Part shown: piece by piece, positions 50,861-60,030 of the stretch
How the letters are laid out: each line of letters opens with the position of its first letter
How positions within the stretch are numbered: position 1 is the stretch's first letter
Source of the DNA: G963674685 sp964591275
Lineage (GTDB): Bacteria > Lernaellota > Lernaellaia > JACKCT01
Length of the DNA stretch: 64,000 nucleotides
Direction: 5' to 3'
Assembly (NCBI GenBank): GCA_964591275.1
Contig: CAZQAE010000004.1
Location: 1 to 64,000, forward strand
The notes under the pieces: model-generated
Database searches by the model: none
What the model saw: only the letters and a program-made list of their open reading frames with translations
Told to the model about the DNA's origin: nothing
Position numbers and translations under genes: made by a program

Positions 50861-53563
50861 CTACGGCGTCCATTCATCCACGCCGATGTCCCAGCCCGCG
50901 CCGTATGGGCGCGCATCGCCCTCGAAGTCGAACTCCACAAGATACAGGAAACTCTGATCGATGTAGTCCGGCACCGGATCGATACCGGCATCAATGCACG
51001 GGCTACCGCTCAGTAAATGAAAATCGCCCTCGCCCGGATTCACGAAGAGCGGGTCGTCGCTGATGTTGCCCGAGGCGTCGGCGCAGCGGCTCCACGCACA
51101 CGCGTTGACTTCAGCGATTGTATTTGCCTCGCATTCATCATTGGGAGGGTAGGCACGATAAACAACCATACAATCCATATCCGCGCCCCAGATATCGTTA
51201 TTCACTAGTGTCACCAGGCCGAAGCGAGTGTACATGCCATAGCTGTAGCTGCTTCCCGATCCGCCATTGATAGTGTTGTTCACTAGTGTCGTCGTGTCGG
51301 AGCTGTACACGCCGTGGCTGCTGTTTCCCGATCCGCCATTGATGTTGTTGTTCACCAGCATGGCCGGACCGCTGGAGTTGCGTACGCCGTAGCTGCTGCT
51401 TCCCGACCCGCCGTTGATGAGGTTGTTCACCAGCGTTGCAGTGCCGTAGTCGTTGTATACGCCGTAGCTGCGGCCATAGTAGCCCGTGGCCGATCCACCG
51501 TTGATGTCGTTGTTCGCCAGCGTCATCGTGCCGTAGTCAATGTACACGCCGTAGCTGCGGTAGCCTCCTCCCGAGCGGCCGTCGATGGTGTTGTTCACCA
51601 GTGTCGCCGTGCCGTAGTTGCTGTATACCCCGTAGCCATTCCAGCTTCCCGTCCCGCCGTTGATAGTGTTGTTCGCCAGCGTTGCCGTGCCGCGGTAGTT
51701 ATACACGCCGTAGCTATTATCGTCGCTTCCAGACCCGCCGTCGATGACGTTGCTCACTAGTGTAATTGTGCCCTTGTAGTTGTAAACACCGTAACCACAG
51801 TAGTATCCAGAACCGGCATAAATATTGTTGTTCATCAGGATTGCCGCGCCTTTATTGTTGTACACGCCGTAGCTGCAGCTTTCCGTCCCACCATTGATGG
51901 TGAAGCCTTGAATCGCGACGGGATTTGAACCGCTTATCCGCACAGCCGTTGACGTAGCAGCACTTACCGTCGTGACGTTGGCGCCGATATCCCTTGTCCA
52001 GCCGGCGGATTCGTAGCCACCGAAAAGGGAAACATCCGCCTCCACGTCTTCCGTATAATCTCCCGCCGCGGCAAAAACGGACTTTCCAGTCAAAGACGCC
52101 AGGATCACGCCCGCGTAGATCGTTCGCTTGGGAGCGGCCATCGTTCCGGGATTAGTGTTGCTGCCAGATGGCGCAACGAAAATGCCCGTGCCATTGTCGG
52201 GCAAAAGGTCGATGCCGCTGCAGTTCTGGTCGATGTCGTCGCCCGGCAATTCCAGTGCGCCGGGGAAAACGTCGGCGTCGTTGTCGTCACAATCAACGAT
52301 CCCGCCACTTGTGCCAAGAGCCGCAAATCCGTCGCTGTCCGCATCCCCGCTGGCCGCGTCTCCAACCAGTCCGTCGCAGTTGGAGTCAATGAGCAGGCCG
52401 TCGTCCGTAGCGTCAGGATTGATCCTCCAGTCGTCGTCTTCACAATCATCGCCGCCGGCCCATTCTTTCTGGTAGCCGTCGCAGTCTTCATCGAATCCCT
52501 CGTCGATAGTGCCGTCGCAGTTGTTGTCCACGCCGTCAAAGACCTCGGTAGCGAAGGGGTTCACAGCGTTGCTATCGTCATTGCAATCGCCGATATCCTC
52601 CGAATAGCCGTCGCCGTCGTTGTCCACATCCAATGGGCCGTTGTCGATCTGCACGCCTGCGCATGTGGGTTGGCAGAAGTCGTTTTCCTCCATGCACAAT
52701 TCATTTACAGGCACGCAGGGATCGCCGGATGAATCGCAGGAATCGGTTCCTTCGTTGCAGCTTTCCGTTCCATCGCAGAAGTCTCCGTTATCCGGGCAGG
52801 GGTCGCCCGCGTGTACGGTGCAAATCCCGGCTTCGCAAGTATCGTCGCCATTGCAGAAAACACCGTCATCGCAGGCCGCGGCTACAGCGTCGCAAATATC
52901 CGCGCCCTCATTGCAGGATTCGCACTGCGCGTCACAGGGGTCGCCCGAGTGTACGGAGCAAACCCCGGCGTCGCAGGCATCGTCGCCATTGCAGAAAACA
53001 CCGTCATCGCAGGCCGCGGCTACAGCGTCGCAAGTTTCCGCGCCCTCATTGCAGGATTCGCATTGCGCGTCACAGGGGTCGCCGGATGAGACACAGGCGC
53101 CGCCAACGCACGCATCATCGCCGTTGCAAAATAATCCGTCGTCGCAGGAAACACCGTCATTGTCGGTCCAGGAATCAATCGATAAGGAAACATGGCATAT
53201 CCCGCAGATATTGTCCGGATTGGCTTCTCCATCCGCGTAACAGATTTCGTCTATCAGACATCCTTCACAATCGGCAGTGTCATCGTTCACGTCGTCGTTG
53301 ACATCATCGTCCATATCGTCATCAACATCGTCGTTGACATCATCATCCCCGACTTCGACGCAGCACCCCCCATAGCAAGCCCACCCCAGGCCGAACGCGG
53401 CGGTGCAATCCGCGGTTATCCCGCAGGTATAACAAGAGTCGTCATCATCGATTTGCTCCGAGTCAGACGAAGAATCGCCATTCCCGCAGCCGCAGGAAAT
53501 GACGCCCGCAAAAGACAGCAAAACAACCAAAAATAATATCCAAAAAAGAATCGTTGTCCGCAT
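50861..53563 (-). CDS. Asp-rich lipoprotein with Cys-rich repeats, MopE motif and beta-helix (tandem paralogue 2)
   Basis: A 900-residue lipoprotein: lipobox VISC, then GCGNGDSSSDSEQIDDDDS, the Cys-rich CYTCGITADCTAAFGLGWACYGGCC and a short Asp-rich spacer. It differs from its siblings by a large insertion (about 95-290) of CDDGxFCNGDD repeats with GDPCDAQCESCNEG, two of them nearly identical (138-bp tandem at 52811-53089). MopE-type motifs (DVDNDGDGYSEDIGDCND, VDNNCDGTIDEGFDEDCDGYQ) and the NGGSGS/TLVNN beta-helix follow, ending GAGWDIGVDEWTP. The inserted block resembles that of 60031-62058, so a domain was shuffled between secreted genes. Confidence 0.85.
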   Translation of the reverse strand: MRTTILFWILFLVVLLSFAGVISCGCGNGDSSSDSEQIDDDDSCYTCGITADCTAAFGLGWACYGGCCVEVGDDDVNDDVDDDMDDDVNDDVNDDTADCEGCLIDEICYADGEANPDNICGICHVSLSIDSWTDNDGVSCDDGLFCNGDDACVGGACVSSGDPCDAQCESCNEGAETCDAVAAACDDGVFCNGDDACDAGVCSVHSGDPCDAQCESCNEGADICDAVAAACDDGVFCNGDDTCEAGICTVHAGDPCPDNGDFCDGTESCNEGTDSCDSSGDPCVPVNELCMEENDFCQPTCAGVQIDNGPLDVDNDGDGYSEDIGDCNDDSNAVNPFATEVFDGVDNNCDGTIDEGFDEDCDGYQKEWAGGDDCEDDDWRINPDATDDGLLIDSNCDGLVGDAASGDADSDGFAALGTSGGIVDCDDNDADVFPGALELPGDDIDQNCSGIDLLPDNGTGIFVAPSGSNTNPGTMAAPKRTIYAGVILASLTGKSVFAAAGDYTEDVEADVSLFGGYESAGWTRDIGANVTTVSAATSTAVRISGSNPVAIQGFTINGGTESCSYGVYNNKGAAILMNNNIYAGSGYYCGYGVYNYKGTITLVSNVIDGGSGSDDNSYGVYNYRGTATLANNTINGGTGSWNGYGVYSNYGTATLVNNTIDGRSGGGYRSYGVYIDYGTMTLANNDINGGSATGYYGRSYGVYNDYGTATLVNNLINGGSGSSSYGVRNSSGPAMLVNNNINGGSGNSSHGVYSSDTTTLVNNTINGGSGSSYSYGMYTRFGLVTLVNNDIWGADMDCMVVYRAYPPNDECEANTIAEVNACAWSRCADASGNISDDPLFVNPGEGDFHLLSGSPCIDAGIDPVPDYIDQSFLYLVEFDFEGDARPYGAGWDIGVDEWTP
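52811..53089 (-). repeat. 138-bp in-frame tandem duplication
   Basis: Two consecutive units with period 138 bp (46 codons) begin at about 52811 and 52949; the third is diverged. They encode the CDDGxFCNG/GDPCDAQC Cys-rich module. The high identity at the base level points to recent duplication. Confidence 0.8.
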
Positions 53564-53744
53564 TGCAACCTCTCTTTATTGTCTTAATGTTTCGCCCTTC
53601 GCAACGAACTTTTCACCTCTGACAGAGCTTTGCCGAATTCCGAATTCATTCCGCACTCCGCATTCGAAATTCCGCATTCCTTTGGTCGCTCCTACCTCAT
53701 ACTTCATACCTCATGCCTCATACCTCATACTTCATACTTTGCTG
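53564..53744. repeat. 181-bp spacer repeat between tandem paralogues 1 and 2
   Basis: The partner of 50680-50860: same length and largely the same sequence, with a period-7 CATACYT tract at 53695-53741 and the same ATTCCG-rich block. Minor differences (for example CATGCCT) show some drift since duplication. Confidence 0.8.
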
Positions 53745-55892
53745 CTATGGCGTCCACTCGTCCGCGCCGATGTCCCAGCCCGCGCCGTAAGGGCGCGCAT
53801 CGCCCTCGAAGTCAAAGTTCACAAGAGCAGGAGCTATGTAATATGTCGGATCGATGCCGGTATTAATGCACGGACTTGAGTCCCCAAGATGGAAATCCTC
53901 GCCGGTCGGATTGACGAAGAGCGGATCGGCACTGATGTTGCCAGACACTCCGACGCAGCCGGACCACGCGCAGGCGTTGACTTCGACGATTGTATTTGCT
54001 TGGCATTCGTCAAAGCTGTTATCGCGATAATAAATCATGCAATCCATATCCGCGCCCCAAATGTCATTGTTCACCAGCGTTGCCGTGCCCTTGTAGTTTC
54101 TCACGCCGTAGCTGTATTCGCTTCCCGTCCCGCCGTCGATGGTGTTATTTACGAGCGTCGCGGTGCCGTAGTTGTTGAGGCCATAGCTGTATTCGCTTCC
54201 CGTCCCGCCGTCGATAGTGTTGTTCACCAACATTGCCGAGCCGGAGGTGTCCACGCCGTAGCTGCGAACGCTTCCCGATCCGCCGTGGATGGTGTTATTC
54301 ACCAGCGTCGCCGTGTCGGAGTCGTTACTCACGCCGCAGCTGAAACCGCTTCCCGTCCCGCCATTGATGGTGTTATTCACCAGAGTCGCCGTGCCGTAGT
54401 CGTTAATCACGCCGTAGCTGTAATTGCTTTCCGTCCCGCCATTGATGGTGTTATTCACCAACGTTGCCGTGCCCTTGTAGTTTCTCACGCCGTAGCAGTG
54501 ACTGCTTCCCGTCCCGCCGTTGATGTCGTTATTCACCAGCGTCGCCGTGCCGGAGTGGTTGTACACGCCGCAGCTGCTGCTTCCAGACCCGCCGAAGATA
54601 ATGTTATTCGCCAACGTCGCCGTGCCGGAATTGTTGTGCACGCCGTAGCTGTAACTACTTCCTGTCCCATCATTGATGGTGAAGCCTTGAATCGCGACGG
54701 GGTTTGAACCGCTTATCTTCACAGCCGTGGACTCAGCCGCGTTTATCGTCGTGACGTTGGCACCGATATCCCTCGTCCAGCCGGCAGATTCGTAGCCGCC
54801 AAAAAGAGAAACTTCCGTTTCCACATCTTCCGAATAGACGCCCACAGCGACGAAGACAGACTTACCCGCTATAGTCGCCAAGTGTATGCTGGCGATTATC
54901 GTTCGCTTGGGAGCGGCCATAGTGCCGGGATTGCTATTGCTGCCTGAGAGTGCAACAAAGACGCCTGTAGCATTGCCGGGCAAAAGGTCGATGCCGTTGC
55001 AGTCCTGGTCGATGCCGTCGTCGGGAAATTCCAGTGCGCCGGGGAAAGCGTCGGCGTCGCTGTCATCGCAGTCAACGATCCCGCCACTTGTGCCAAGAGC
55101 CGCAAAGCCGTCGCCGTCTGCGTCCCCGCTGGTTGCGTCTCCAACCAGCCCGTCGCAGTTAAGGTCTTTTGAAATCAATCCATTATCAGCGGTGCCGGGA
55201 TAAACCATGTAGTCATTGTCATCGCAGTCGTCGCCGCCGCTTTCCTCCGACTGGTAGCCGTCGCAGTCATCATCGAAAACCTCATCGATTATTCCATCGC
55301 AGTTGTTGTCCACGCCGTCGAAAACCTCGAACATGCCGGGATTCACCGCGTTGTTATCGTCGTTGCAATCGCCGATATTTTCCGCATAGCCGTCGCCGTC
55401 GTTGTCCACATCCAATGGACCGTTGTTGACCTGTTCAGCTTCGCAGGAGGGTGGGTTGATGTCGTCATCAACATCATCGTCCGCATCATCGTTCACATCG
55501 TCATCTATGTCATCGTTGACATCATCATCCACGTCGTCGTCAACATCGTCGTTCACATCATCGTCCACATCGTCATTCACGTCGTCATCGATATCGTCGT
55601 CAACATCGTCGTTCACGTCGTCATTCAGGTCGTCGTCAACATCGTCATCCCCGATTTCCACGCAGCATCCCTCATTGCAAGCCCATCCCGGACCAAATGC
55701 GGCATTACATTCAGGAGTTGTCTGGCAGGTATAACAGGACTCATCGTCATCAGAAGACGCAGTATCGTCGTCATCGATTTGCTCCGAGCCAGCCGACGAA
55801 TCCTCATCTCCGCATCCACCGCAGGAAATTATGCCTGAGAAAGACAGTGAGAACGCCAAAAACAAAGTCCAAAAACGCATCTTTGTTTGCAT
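53745..55892 (-). CDS. Asp-rich lipoprotein with MopE motif and beta-helix (tandem paralogue 1)
   Basis: A 715-residue lipoprotein: lipobox IISC, then GGCGDEDSSAGSEQIDDDDT, the Cys-rich CYTCQTTPECNAAFGPGWACNEGCC, and a long Asp-rich spacer of DDVN/DDVD 4-mers. MopE-type motifs (DNDGDGYAENIGDCND, VDNNCDGIIDEVFDDDCDGYQ) and a beta-helix of NNTINGGTGS / ATLVNN units follow, ending GAGWDIGADEWTP. ATG 55892 is preferred because AGAGAGG lies upstream; the frame extends to 55922. It is the first gene of a directly repeated three-gene array, each copy with its own probable ribosome site. Confidence 0.85.
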   Translation of the reverse strand: MQTKMRFWTLFLAFSLSFSGIISCGGCGDEDSSAGSEQIDDDDTASSDDDESCYTCQTTPECNAAFGPGWACNEGCCVEIGDDDVDDDLNDDVNDDVDDDIDDDVNDDVDDDVNDDVDDDVDDDVNDDIDDDVNDDADDDVDDDINPPSCEAEQVNNGPLDVDNDGDGYAENIGDCNDDNNAVNPGMFEVFDGVDNNCDGIIDEVFDDDCDGYQSEESGGDDCDDNDYMVYPGTADNGLISKDLNCDGLVGDATSGDADGDGFAALGTSGGIVDCDDSDADAFPGALEFPDDGIDQDCNGIDLLPGNATGVFVALSGSNSNPGTMAAPKRTIIASIHLATIAGKSVFVAVGVYSEDVETEVSLFGGYESAGWTRDIGANVTTINAAESTAVKISGSNPVAIQGFTINDGTGSSYSYGVHNNSGTATLANNIIFGGSGSSSCGVYNHSGTATLVNNDINGGTGSSHCYGVRNYKGTATLVNNTINGGTESNYSYGVINDYGTATLVNNTINGGTGSGFSCGVSNDSDTATLVNNTIHGGSGSVRSYGVDTSGSAMLVNNTIDGGTGSEYSYGLNNYGTATLVNNTIDGGTGSEYSYGVRNYKGTATLVNNDIWGADMDCMIYYRDNSFDECQANTIVEVNACAWSGCVGVSGNISADPLFVNPTGEDFHLGDSSPCINTGIDPTYYIAPALVNFDFEGDARPYGAGWDIGADEWTP

Positions 55893-56057
55893 TCCAACCT
55901 CTCTTTTTATTCCGAATAACACCTTAAAATAACAAATAGGTATTTACAAGGACATTCCGAACATTTTTGATAAGAGGGGCGTTTAATTTTGTAGTAATGG
56001 ATGGAGGCTGCTTAAAAAAACACTGCCTGGGGGAAACCTACACTGAGAAAGATGATT

Positions 56058-56207
56058 TCATCGACCGGTCATGGCAGCCTTGCCTCGGCGGGGCCGGGTC
56101 TGAAGCTGCATGCGGACTTTGCCGCAATTTTGGCAGATCCACTTGCGCATTTTGTGAAAAGAGCGCTTCTCTTCGCGCATTTTTCTGTGACATCGCGGGC
56201 AGTACAT
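56058..56207 (-). CDS. Small zinc-ribbon protein
   Basis: A 49-residue protein: MYCPRCHRKM...WICQNCGKVRMQ carries two CxxC knuckles about 20 residues apart, a typical zinc ribbon, followed by a basic tail (RPRRGKAA). It may bind nucleic acid or act as a protein-folding/adaptor element. I chose the ATG at 56207 as the first Met before the ribbon; the frame is open to 56240. Between 55893 and 56057 nothing else is seen. Confidence 0.5.
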   Translation of the reverse strand: MYCPRCHRKMREEKRSFHKMRKWICQNCGKVRMQLQTRPRRGKAAMTGR

Positions 56208-56277
56208 TGCTAAATTCCAAAGAAAAAGCGGAAACCCCATTCACGGGTCCCCGCGGTAGAAAGCGCTAAGTGTCGTT

Positions 56278-56577
56278 TTAGGCGATAATGAGACTTTCCG
56301 CACTTTGCTTTGAGATGTTGCCCTGCGTTTGCAGCGCCTTTTCCTCAAAAGGCAAAACCTCTTTGGACAACTTCTCCGCCTCATCCATTGTGCCTATGCG
56401 TTCGACAGCTTTTGCTTCAATCTCCTTCGCGATGCTATTGGTTTTGGCGATAGCAATTTTATCGCTTTCCAATATCTGGTCCGACGCCTTTTGCCCCATT
56501 AAATTTTTATCGGCGTTTTTTACGGATTCCCTTTTGGCTTGGTCCACCCTGGCTGCCTGATTAATCCCTTTAATCAT
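56278..56577 (-). CDS. Small helical protein, unknown function
   Basis: A 99-residue, mostly helical and charged protein (MIKGINQAARVDQAKRESVKN...). It starts at ATG 56577, where GGAGAGGAC lies upstream; the frame extends to 56664. The C-terminal helix (ALQTQGNISKQSAESLI) faintly resembles flagellin-type ends but no flagellar gene is near. It lies downstream of the zinc-ribbon gene in the same orientation order but no family was recognised. Confidence 0.5.
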   Translation of the reverse strand: MIKGINQAARVDQAKRESVKNADKNLMGQKASDQILESDKIAIAKTNSIAKEIEAKAVERIGTMDEAEKLSKEVLPFEEKALQTQGNISKQSAESLIIA

Positions 56578-56742
56578 TATGTCCTCTCCATGACACTTAC
56601 GTAAGCGAGCGCACACCCGCACAACTATCTCGCTCATGTTATCGGCAAAAAACTCTGATATCAATAGAAAAAAATGAAACCCTGCCGAAAATAAAGTTCA
56701 GGGCATGAGTTTTATTAGAATTTTTGGTCCGTTTCTGCCTTT

Positions 56743-58224
56743 TTATCCGCAACACCCTCCGTCATCATCATCGTCGTCGTCATCGCCGCCAATATCATCA
56801 TCATCAGTTGCATCATCGTCGCCCGCGTCGTCATCAACATCGTCGTCGGCATCATCATCGGCGTCATCATCAAGGGGTTCCTGGTCAAAGTCGATGTCCA
56901 CGGAGAGCGAAACGGGATCGAGTTCAGGATTAGCCAAAATTACCAGGACGGTTTCGGCGCCCTCAACTGCGGCGCTCAGGTTCGGCCAGTCGGCATGAGC
57001 GGAATTGAAACGACTCACGGTCAGCGCATCGCCCACCGTCGCCACGGCAACCTCAAGAACTCCCGAGGGGTCATCCACTGACAGATTGAGGATCATCGAG
57101 TCGTTTTCCAGGTCGATTCTGGCGGCGCTCATCGAAGCGCCAGCCAGGTTCGGCTCCCAGACGGCTTTTTCCGGCGCATCGCTCAGCATCCGGTCCCAAT
57201 CGATTTCACCGACCTCAAGCATATCGAAATGGAAACGCCCCACTGCGTCTGAAGCCCCCATATCCACGAAATAATCCGCAGCGATCGCGGCGGCAAGGTC
57301 GCCGAAAAATGTGTAAAAGGAGTCGCCCAGGCCCAGACCGGCAAGCTGGTCCTCAACGCTCGTTACGCCATTGGCGGGATCGGCAGTGATCGCCTGAATC
57401 AGATCGGTTCCGCCAATTTCATACAAATACACGCCCAATAGCAGCGCGGCACCATAATGGAGCGAGTGCTCCTCGTCATTGCCCAGGAAGGTAGCGCCGG
57501 GGTTGTTGATAAAATCATTCAACCATCCCGTATCATTGTAGCCGGTCACGATCATCGCCGCTTCCGCCAGAGCTTCGGAAAGCCAGCTTTCCTCTGTCTG
57601 GTCATGGAGCATTTGCAGCATGTGGTTAAATTCGTGGGCCGTCACGCCGAGCATGTATTCGCCGCCCGGATCGGATTGCGTGAGCTCCAGATGCAGCATG
57701 TCCATTTGGTTGCTGTAATCTCCCGTCAACTGATCGTCGTAACGGTAGAAGCCATCGAAGCAAGTTCCCGTGAAGCAACCCACTTCGTAATAGAGCAGCA
57801 CCGCGCCCGGCCAGCCGTCCACGTCGGGAGGGTCGCCGAAAAGCGCCGTCTCAATATCATAAATGCCTGCGCCCGGATCGATGCTTCCCGCCGGAGTCGC
57901 TTCATCCCAGGCGCTGAGCACTGCGTCCACGTCGGATTGATTCATGTCGAGGTCCCAGTGGGCATCTTCCACGAACACGTAGCCGAAATCCGAAACGCCC
58001 CGGCAGGTGGCGGTGAATTGTCTGTCGGTCGGAGGCATTACCGATAAATCCCAACCCCAGAATGTCCGTTGATCGCCGACTTGCGGCGCCGGGTCCTTTT
58101 GCGCGGTCGCTGCTGGAGCGTCGAAGTTGAAATATGGACTCAACGATATGGCGCCGGGCCCGTGAGCCAGGGCGGGACCTGCCGCCAGAATTATCATTAC
58201 CAAGCTGAAAATGGCGATTCGCAT
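56743..58224 (-). CDS. Secreted zinc metalloprotease-like protein with Asp-rich tail and GGCCG end
   Basis: A 493-residue exported protein. The signal peptide (1-20, ending ALA) is followed by a catalytic region with the zinc motif HEFNHMLQ (HExxH, about residue 200) in GVTAHEFNHMLQMLHD and a downstream glutamate (WLSEALAEAAM) that can complete a gluzincin-like site. A beta-rich C-terminal domain follows (about 350-430). The last about 45 residues are Asp-rich (EPLDDDADDDADDDV...) and end DDGGCCG. Family is a distant M30/hyicolysin-type peptidase, uncertain. It belongs to class B of the Asp-rich secretome. AGAGGAG lies before the ATG. Confidence 0.75.
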   Translation of the reverse strand: MRIAIFSLVMIILAAGPALAHGPGAISLSPYFNFDAPAATAQKDPAPQVGDQRTFWGWDLSVMPPTDRQFTATCRGVSDFGYVFVEDAHWDLDMNQSDVDAVLSAWDEATPAGSIDPGAGIYDIETALFGDPPDVDGWPGAVLLYYEVGCFTGTCFDGFYRYDDQLTGDYSNQMDMLHLELTQSDPGGEYMLGVTAHEFNHMLQMLHDQTEESWLSEALAEAAMIVTGYNDTGWLNDFINNPGATFLGNDEEHSLHYGAALLLGVYLYEIGGTDLIQAITADPANGVTSVEDQLAGLGLGDSFYTFFGDLAAAIAADYFVDMGASDAVGRFHFDMLEVGEIDWDRMLSDAPEKAVWEPNLAGASMSAARIDLENDSMILNLSVDDPSGVLEVAVATVGDALTVSRFNSAHADWPNLSAAVEGAETVLVILANPELDPVSLSVDIDFDQEPLDDDADDDADDDVDDDAGDDDATDDDDIGGDDDDDDDDGGCCG

Positions 58225-58423
58225 ATGAACTCCTCTTTTTCAAACGGCGTAAATACCCCGGGAGGCAGACTGTAGCACAAAAAAAACCACGCCAGGAAGC
58301 AAGTTCCGTTTGTTGCTCCGGTCGGAGTGAAGTGAGTGTAAGGAAGGAAACACAGGTGCGGGCGGCTGTGCAGATGTTTCTTTCTCCAACCATTTGCGGC
58401 GCGATCTTAGCCTTTCCCCTCCC

Positions 58424-59047
58424 CTACTCGTCGCTACTGCTTTCGCGCTCGCTGGGCGCGAGGCTCCATTTCAGGAGCCGATACCCGGCGTAAAGGCAGG
58501 CGCCAAAGGCCACGAGGCTCACGGTGAGATGCATTGGAAAAATAGCATTTTCCCCGATGTACGGCGCGAGTCGGGCGAGTAGTTTGGACGCGACGCGGGC
58601 GAAAAATATCGTTGTTGCGCCGCTCGCGGCCAGGATGACAAGAAAAGCCCCTATTTTGAGCTTCCCGGCGATTTGGGCAATCTTGTCCGCCGCCGAATCC
58701 AGCGGCAGCGTTAGGTCCTCGGTGATCGCCTTCTCCAGATCGTTGACCTCGACAACCCAGAATTTTTTATCCTCGTCGATGACGAGCGTCATCCAGGTGT
58801 TGACCTGATACGTGATGTTGACGAGCGTGCCAATCTCGTCGGGCGTGTAGTGGATCGTAATATCGTGGGGAAGTCTGCGGATCGACCCGGACAAAAGGTT
58901 GCCCCTTAGCGATCCGCGTCGAAATTCCAGGGGCGGCCCCTCATCCACGCATTCAAAATCCCGCATGGCCAGGTGCAATTTTGCCCGATGGACAAGTTTC
59001 TCGACCGAAAAAGGCGAGTGAAGCCCTCGTTCGATCTTCAGCAGCAT
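58424..59047 (-). CDS. Membrane protein with N-terminal soluble domain, unknown
   Basis: A 207-residue protein with a soluble N-terminal domain (about 1-125, beta-rich, EFRRGSLRGNLLSGSIRRLPHDITIHYTPDEIGTLVNITYQV) and two TM helices near the end (about 130-155 and 165-190), followed by a short acidic tail SERESSSDE. GGAGGCGATAG lies before the ATG. No known family; the soluble domain may sit in the cytoplasm or periplasm. It is convergent with nothing and precedes a DUF502 gene in the opposite direction. Confidence 0.55.
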   Translation of the reverse strand: MLLKIERGLHSPFSVEKLVHRAKLHLAMRDFECVDEGPPLEFRRGSLRGNLLSGSIRRLPHDITIHYTPDEIGTLVNITYQVNTWMTLVIDEDKKFWVVEVNDLEKAITEDLTLPLDSAADKIAQIAGKLKIGAFLVILAASGATTIFFARVASKLLARLAPYIGENAIFPMHLTVSLVAFGACLYAGYRLLKWSLAPSERESSSDE

Positions 59048-59231
59048 CTATCGCCTCCGGCAAGTTTACACCCCAATTATTGATAGGCGAATTTTGGCCA
59101 TCGCACAAGGCGCAAGCGTCATTTCATGCGCCAGATGCCAGTACAGATTGCGGCGCATCATGAAACGGGAATCATTTTCAGCGCAAATATCGGCAGCCAA
59201 CCCCTTGCGCCGTGAGCTTCGAAAGGCTTAA

Positions 59232-60014
59232 ATGGGGCATCGGCAACCACTTTTGAATTCCAAACTGATGATTAATAGATTAAAAAGCGCCCCCAAACGA
59301 TTTTGGCAATCCTTGAAAAATGACTTCCGGAGGCTGTTTATCGCCGGTCTGCTGGTCTTTCTTCCTGTCTGGCTGACATTTCTGGTCATGCGATTTGTCG
59401 TCAGACTGACGGATTCGGCGCTGCTGATCCTGCCGCAGCCATTGCGGCCCGAGGCATTACTGGGATTTCACATCCCCGGCCTGGGAATCATCCTCACCGT
59501 TTTCATCATATTGGTTGTGGGATTTATCGCCCGCAATTTTTTAGGCCGCCGCCTGATGACTTTTGGGGAGTCCCTGATAGAGAGCATCCCGCTGGTCCGC
59601 AACGTGTACAGCGGCCTGCGACAATTCACTTACGCCATTTTGGGTGGAAATAAGGACCAATTCCAGCACGCGGTTCTCCTCGAATATCCTCGCAAGGGCA
59701 TCTGGTCCATTGGCTTCGTCACCAACCGTACGAATGGTACCGTGATGACAAATTATGCCCCAAAAGACAGTATTTGCATTTTCATCCCGACGACGCCCAA
59801 TCCCACCTCGGGATGGTTTTTGATAATCCCCGAGTCGGACACAATTCGCCTGGATATGAGCGTGGAGGAAGCTTTCAAGATTCTCATCTCAGGAGGCGTT
59901 GTCCTGCCCGAAAGCCCCCCCCAAAACTTGAGGAAGCCTGCACTTAACGCCAACAGCTTCGCTTCGCCCTCAACGGAAATAAAAATGGACGCCCATATTA
60001 AGCGCCCATATTGA
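59232..60014 (+). CDS. DUF502 membrane protein
   Basis: A 260-residue protein with two N-terminal TM helices (about 37-58 and 82-108) and a C-terminal soluble domain. The blocks LLVFLPVWLTFLVMRFVVRLTD, GLGIILTVFIILVVGFIARNFLGRR and ESIPLVRNVYSGLRQ match DUF502, a widespread family. The domain continues with VLLEYPRKGIWSIGFVTNRT and the FIPTTPNPTSGWFLIIPESD block. Function unknown; some members are implicated in membrane/envelope homeostasis. ATG 59232 has GAAAGG upstream; a later ATG at 59268 is possible. Confidence 0.82.
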   Translation: MGHRQPLLNSKLMINRLKSAPKRFWQSLKNDFRRLFIAGLLVFLPVWLTFLVMRFVVRLTDSALLILPQPLRPEALLGFHIPGLGIILTVFIILVVGFIARNFLGRRLMTFGESLIESIPLVRNVYSGLRQFTYAILGGNKDQFQHAVLLEYPRKGIWSIGFVTNRTNGTVMTNYAPKDSICIFIPTTPNPTSGWFLIIPESDTIRLDMSVEEAFKILISGGVVLPESPPQNLRKPALNANSFASPSTEIKMDAHIKRPY

Positions 60015-60030
60015 TCGATTTAAATATCTT

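Noticed and set aside
50165..51016. Long open frames on the plus strand rich in Ser/Thr or Val/Ile opposite the Asp-rich spacers
   Set aside because: GAY codons on one strand always give TC/GTC/ATC triplets on the other, so antisense frames stay open by composition. The same holds at 24742-24999, 44272-44580 and 55402-55734.
52811..53089. Plus-strand frame MYGANPGFASIVAIAEN... over the Cys-rich duplication
   Set aside because: It is the complement of the duplicated coding module; the real gene is on the minus strand with lipobox and ribosome site.
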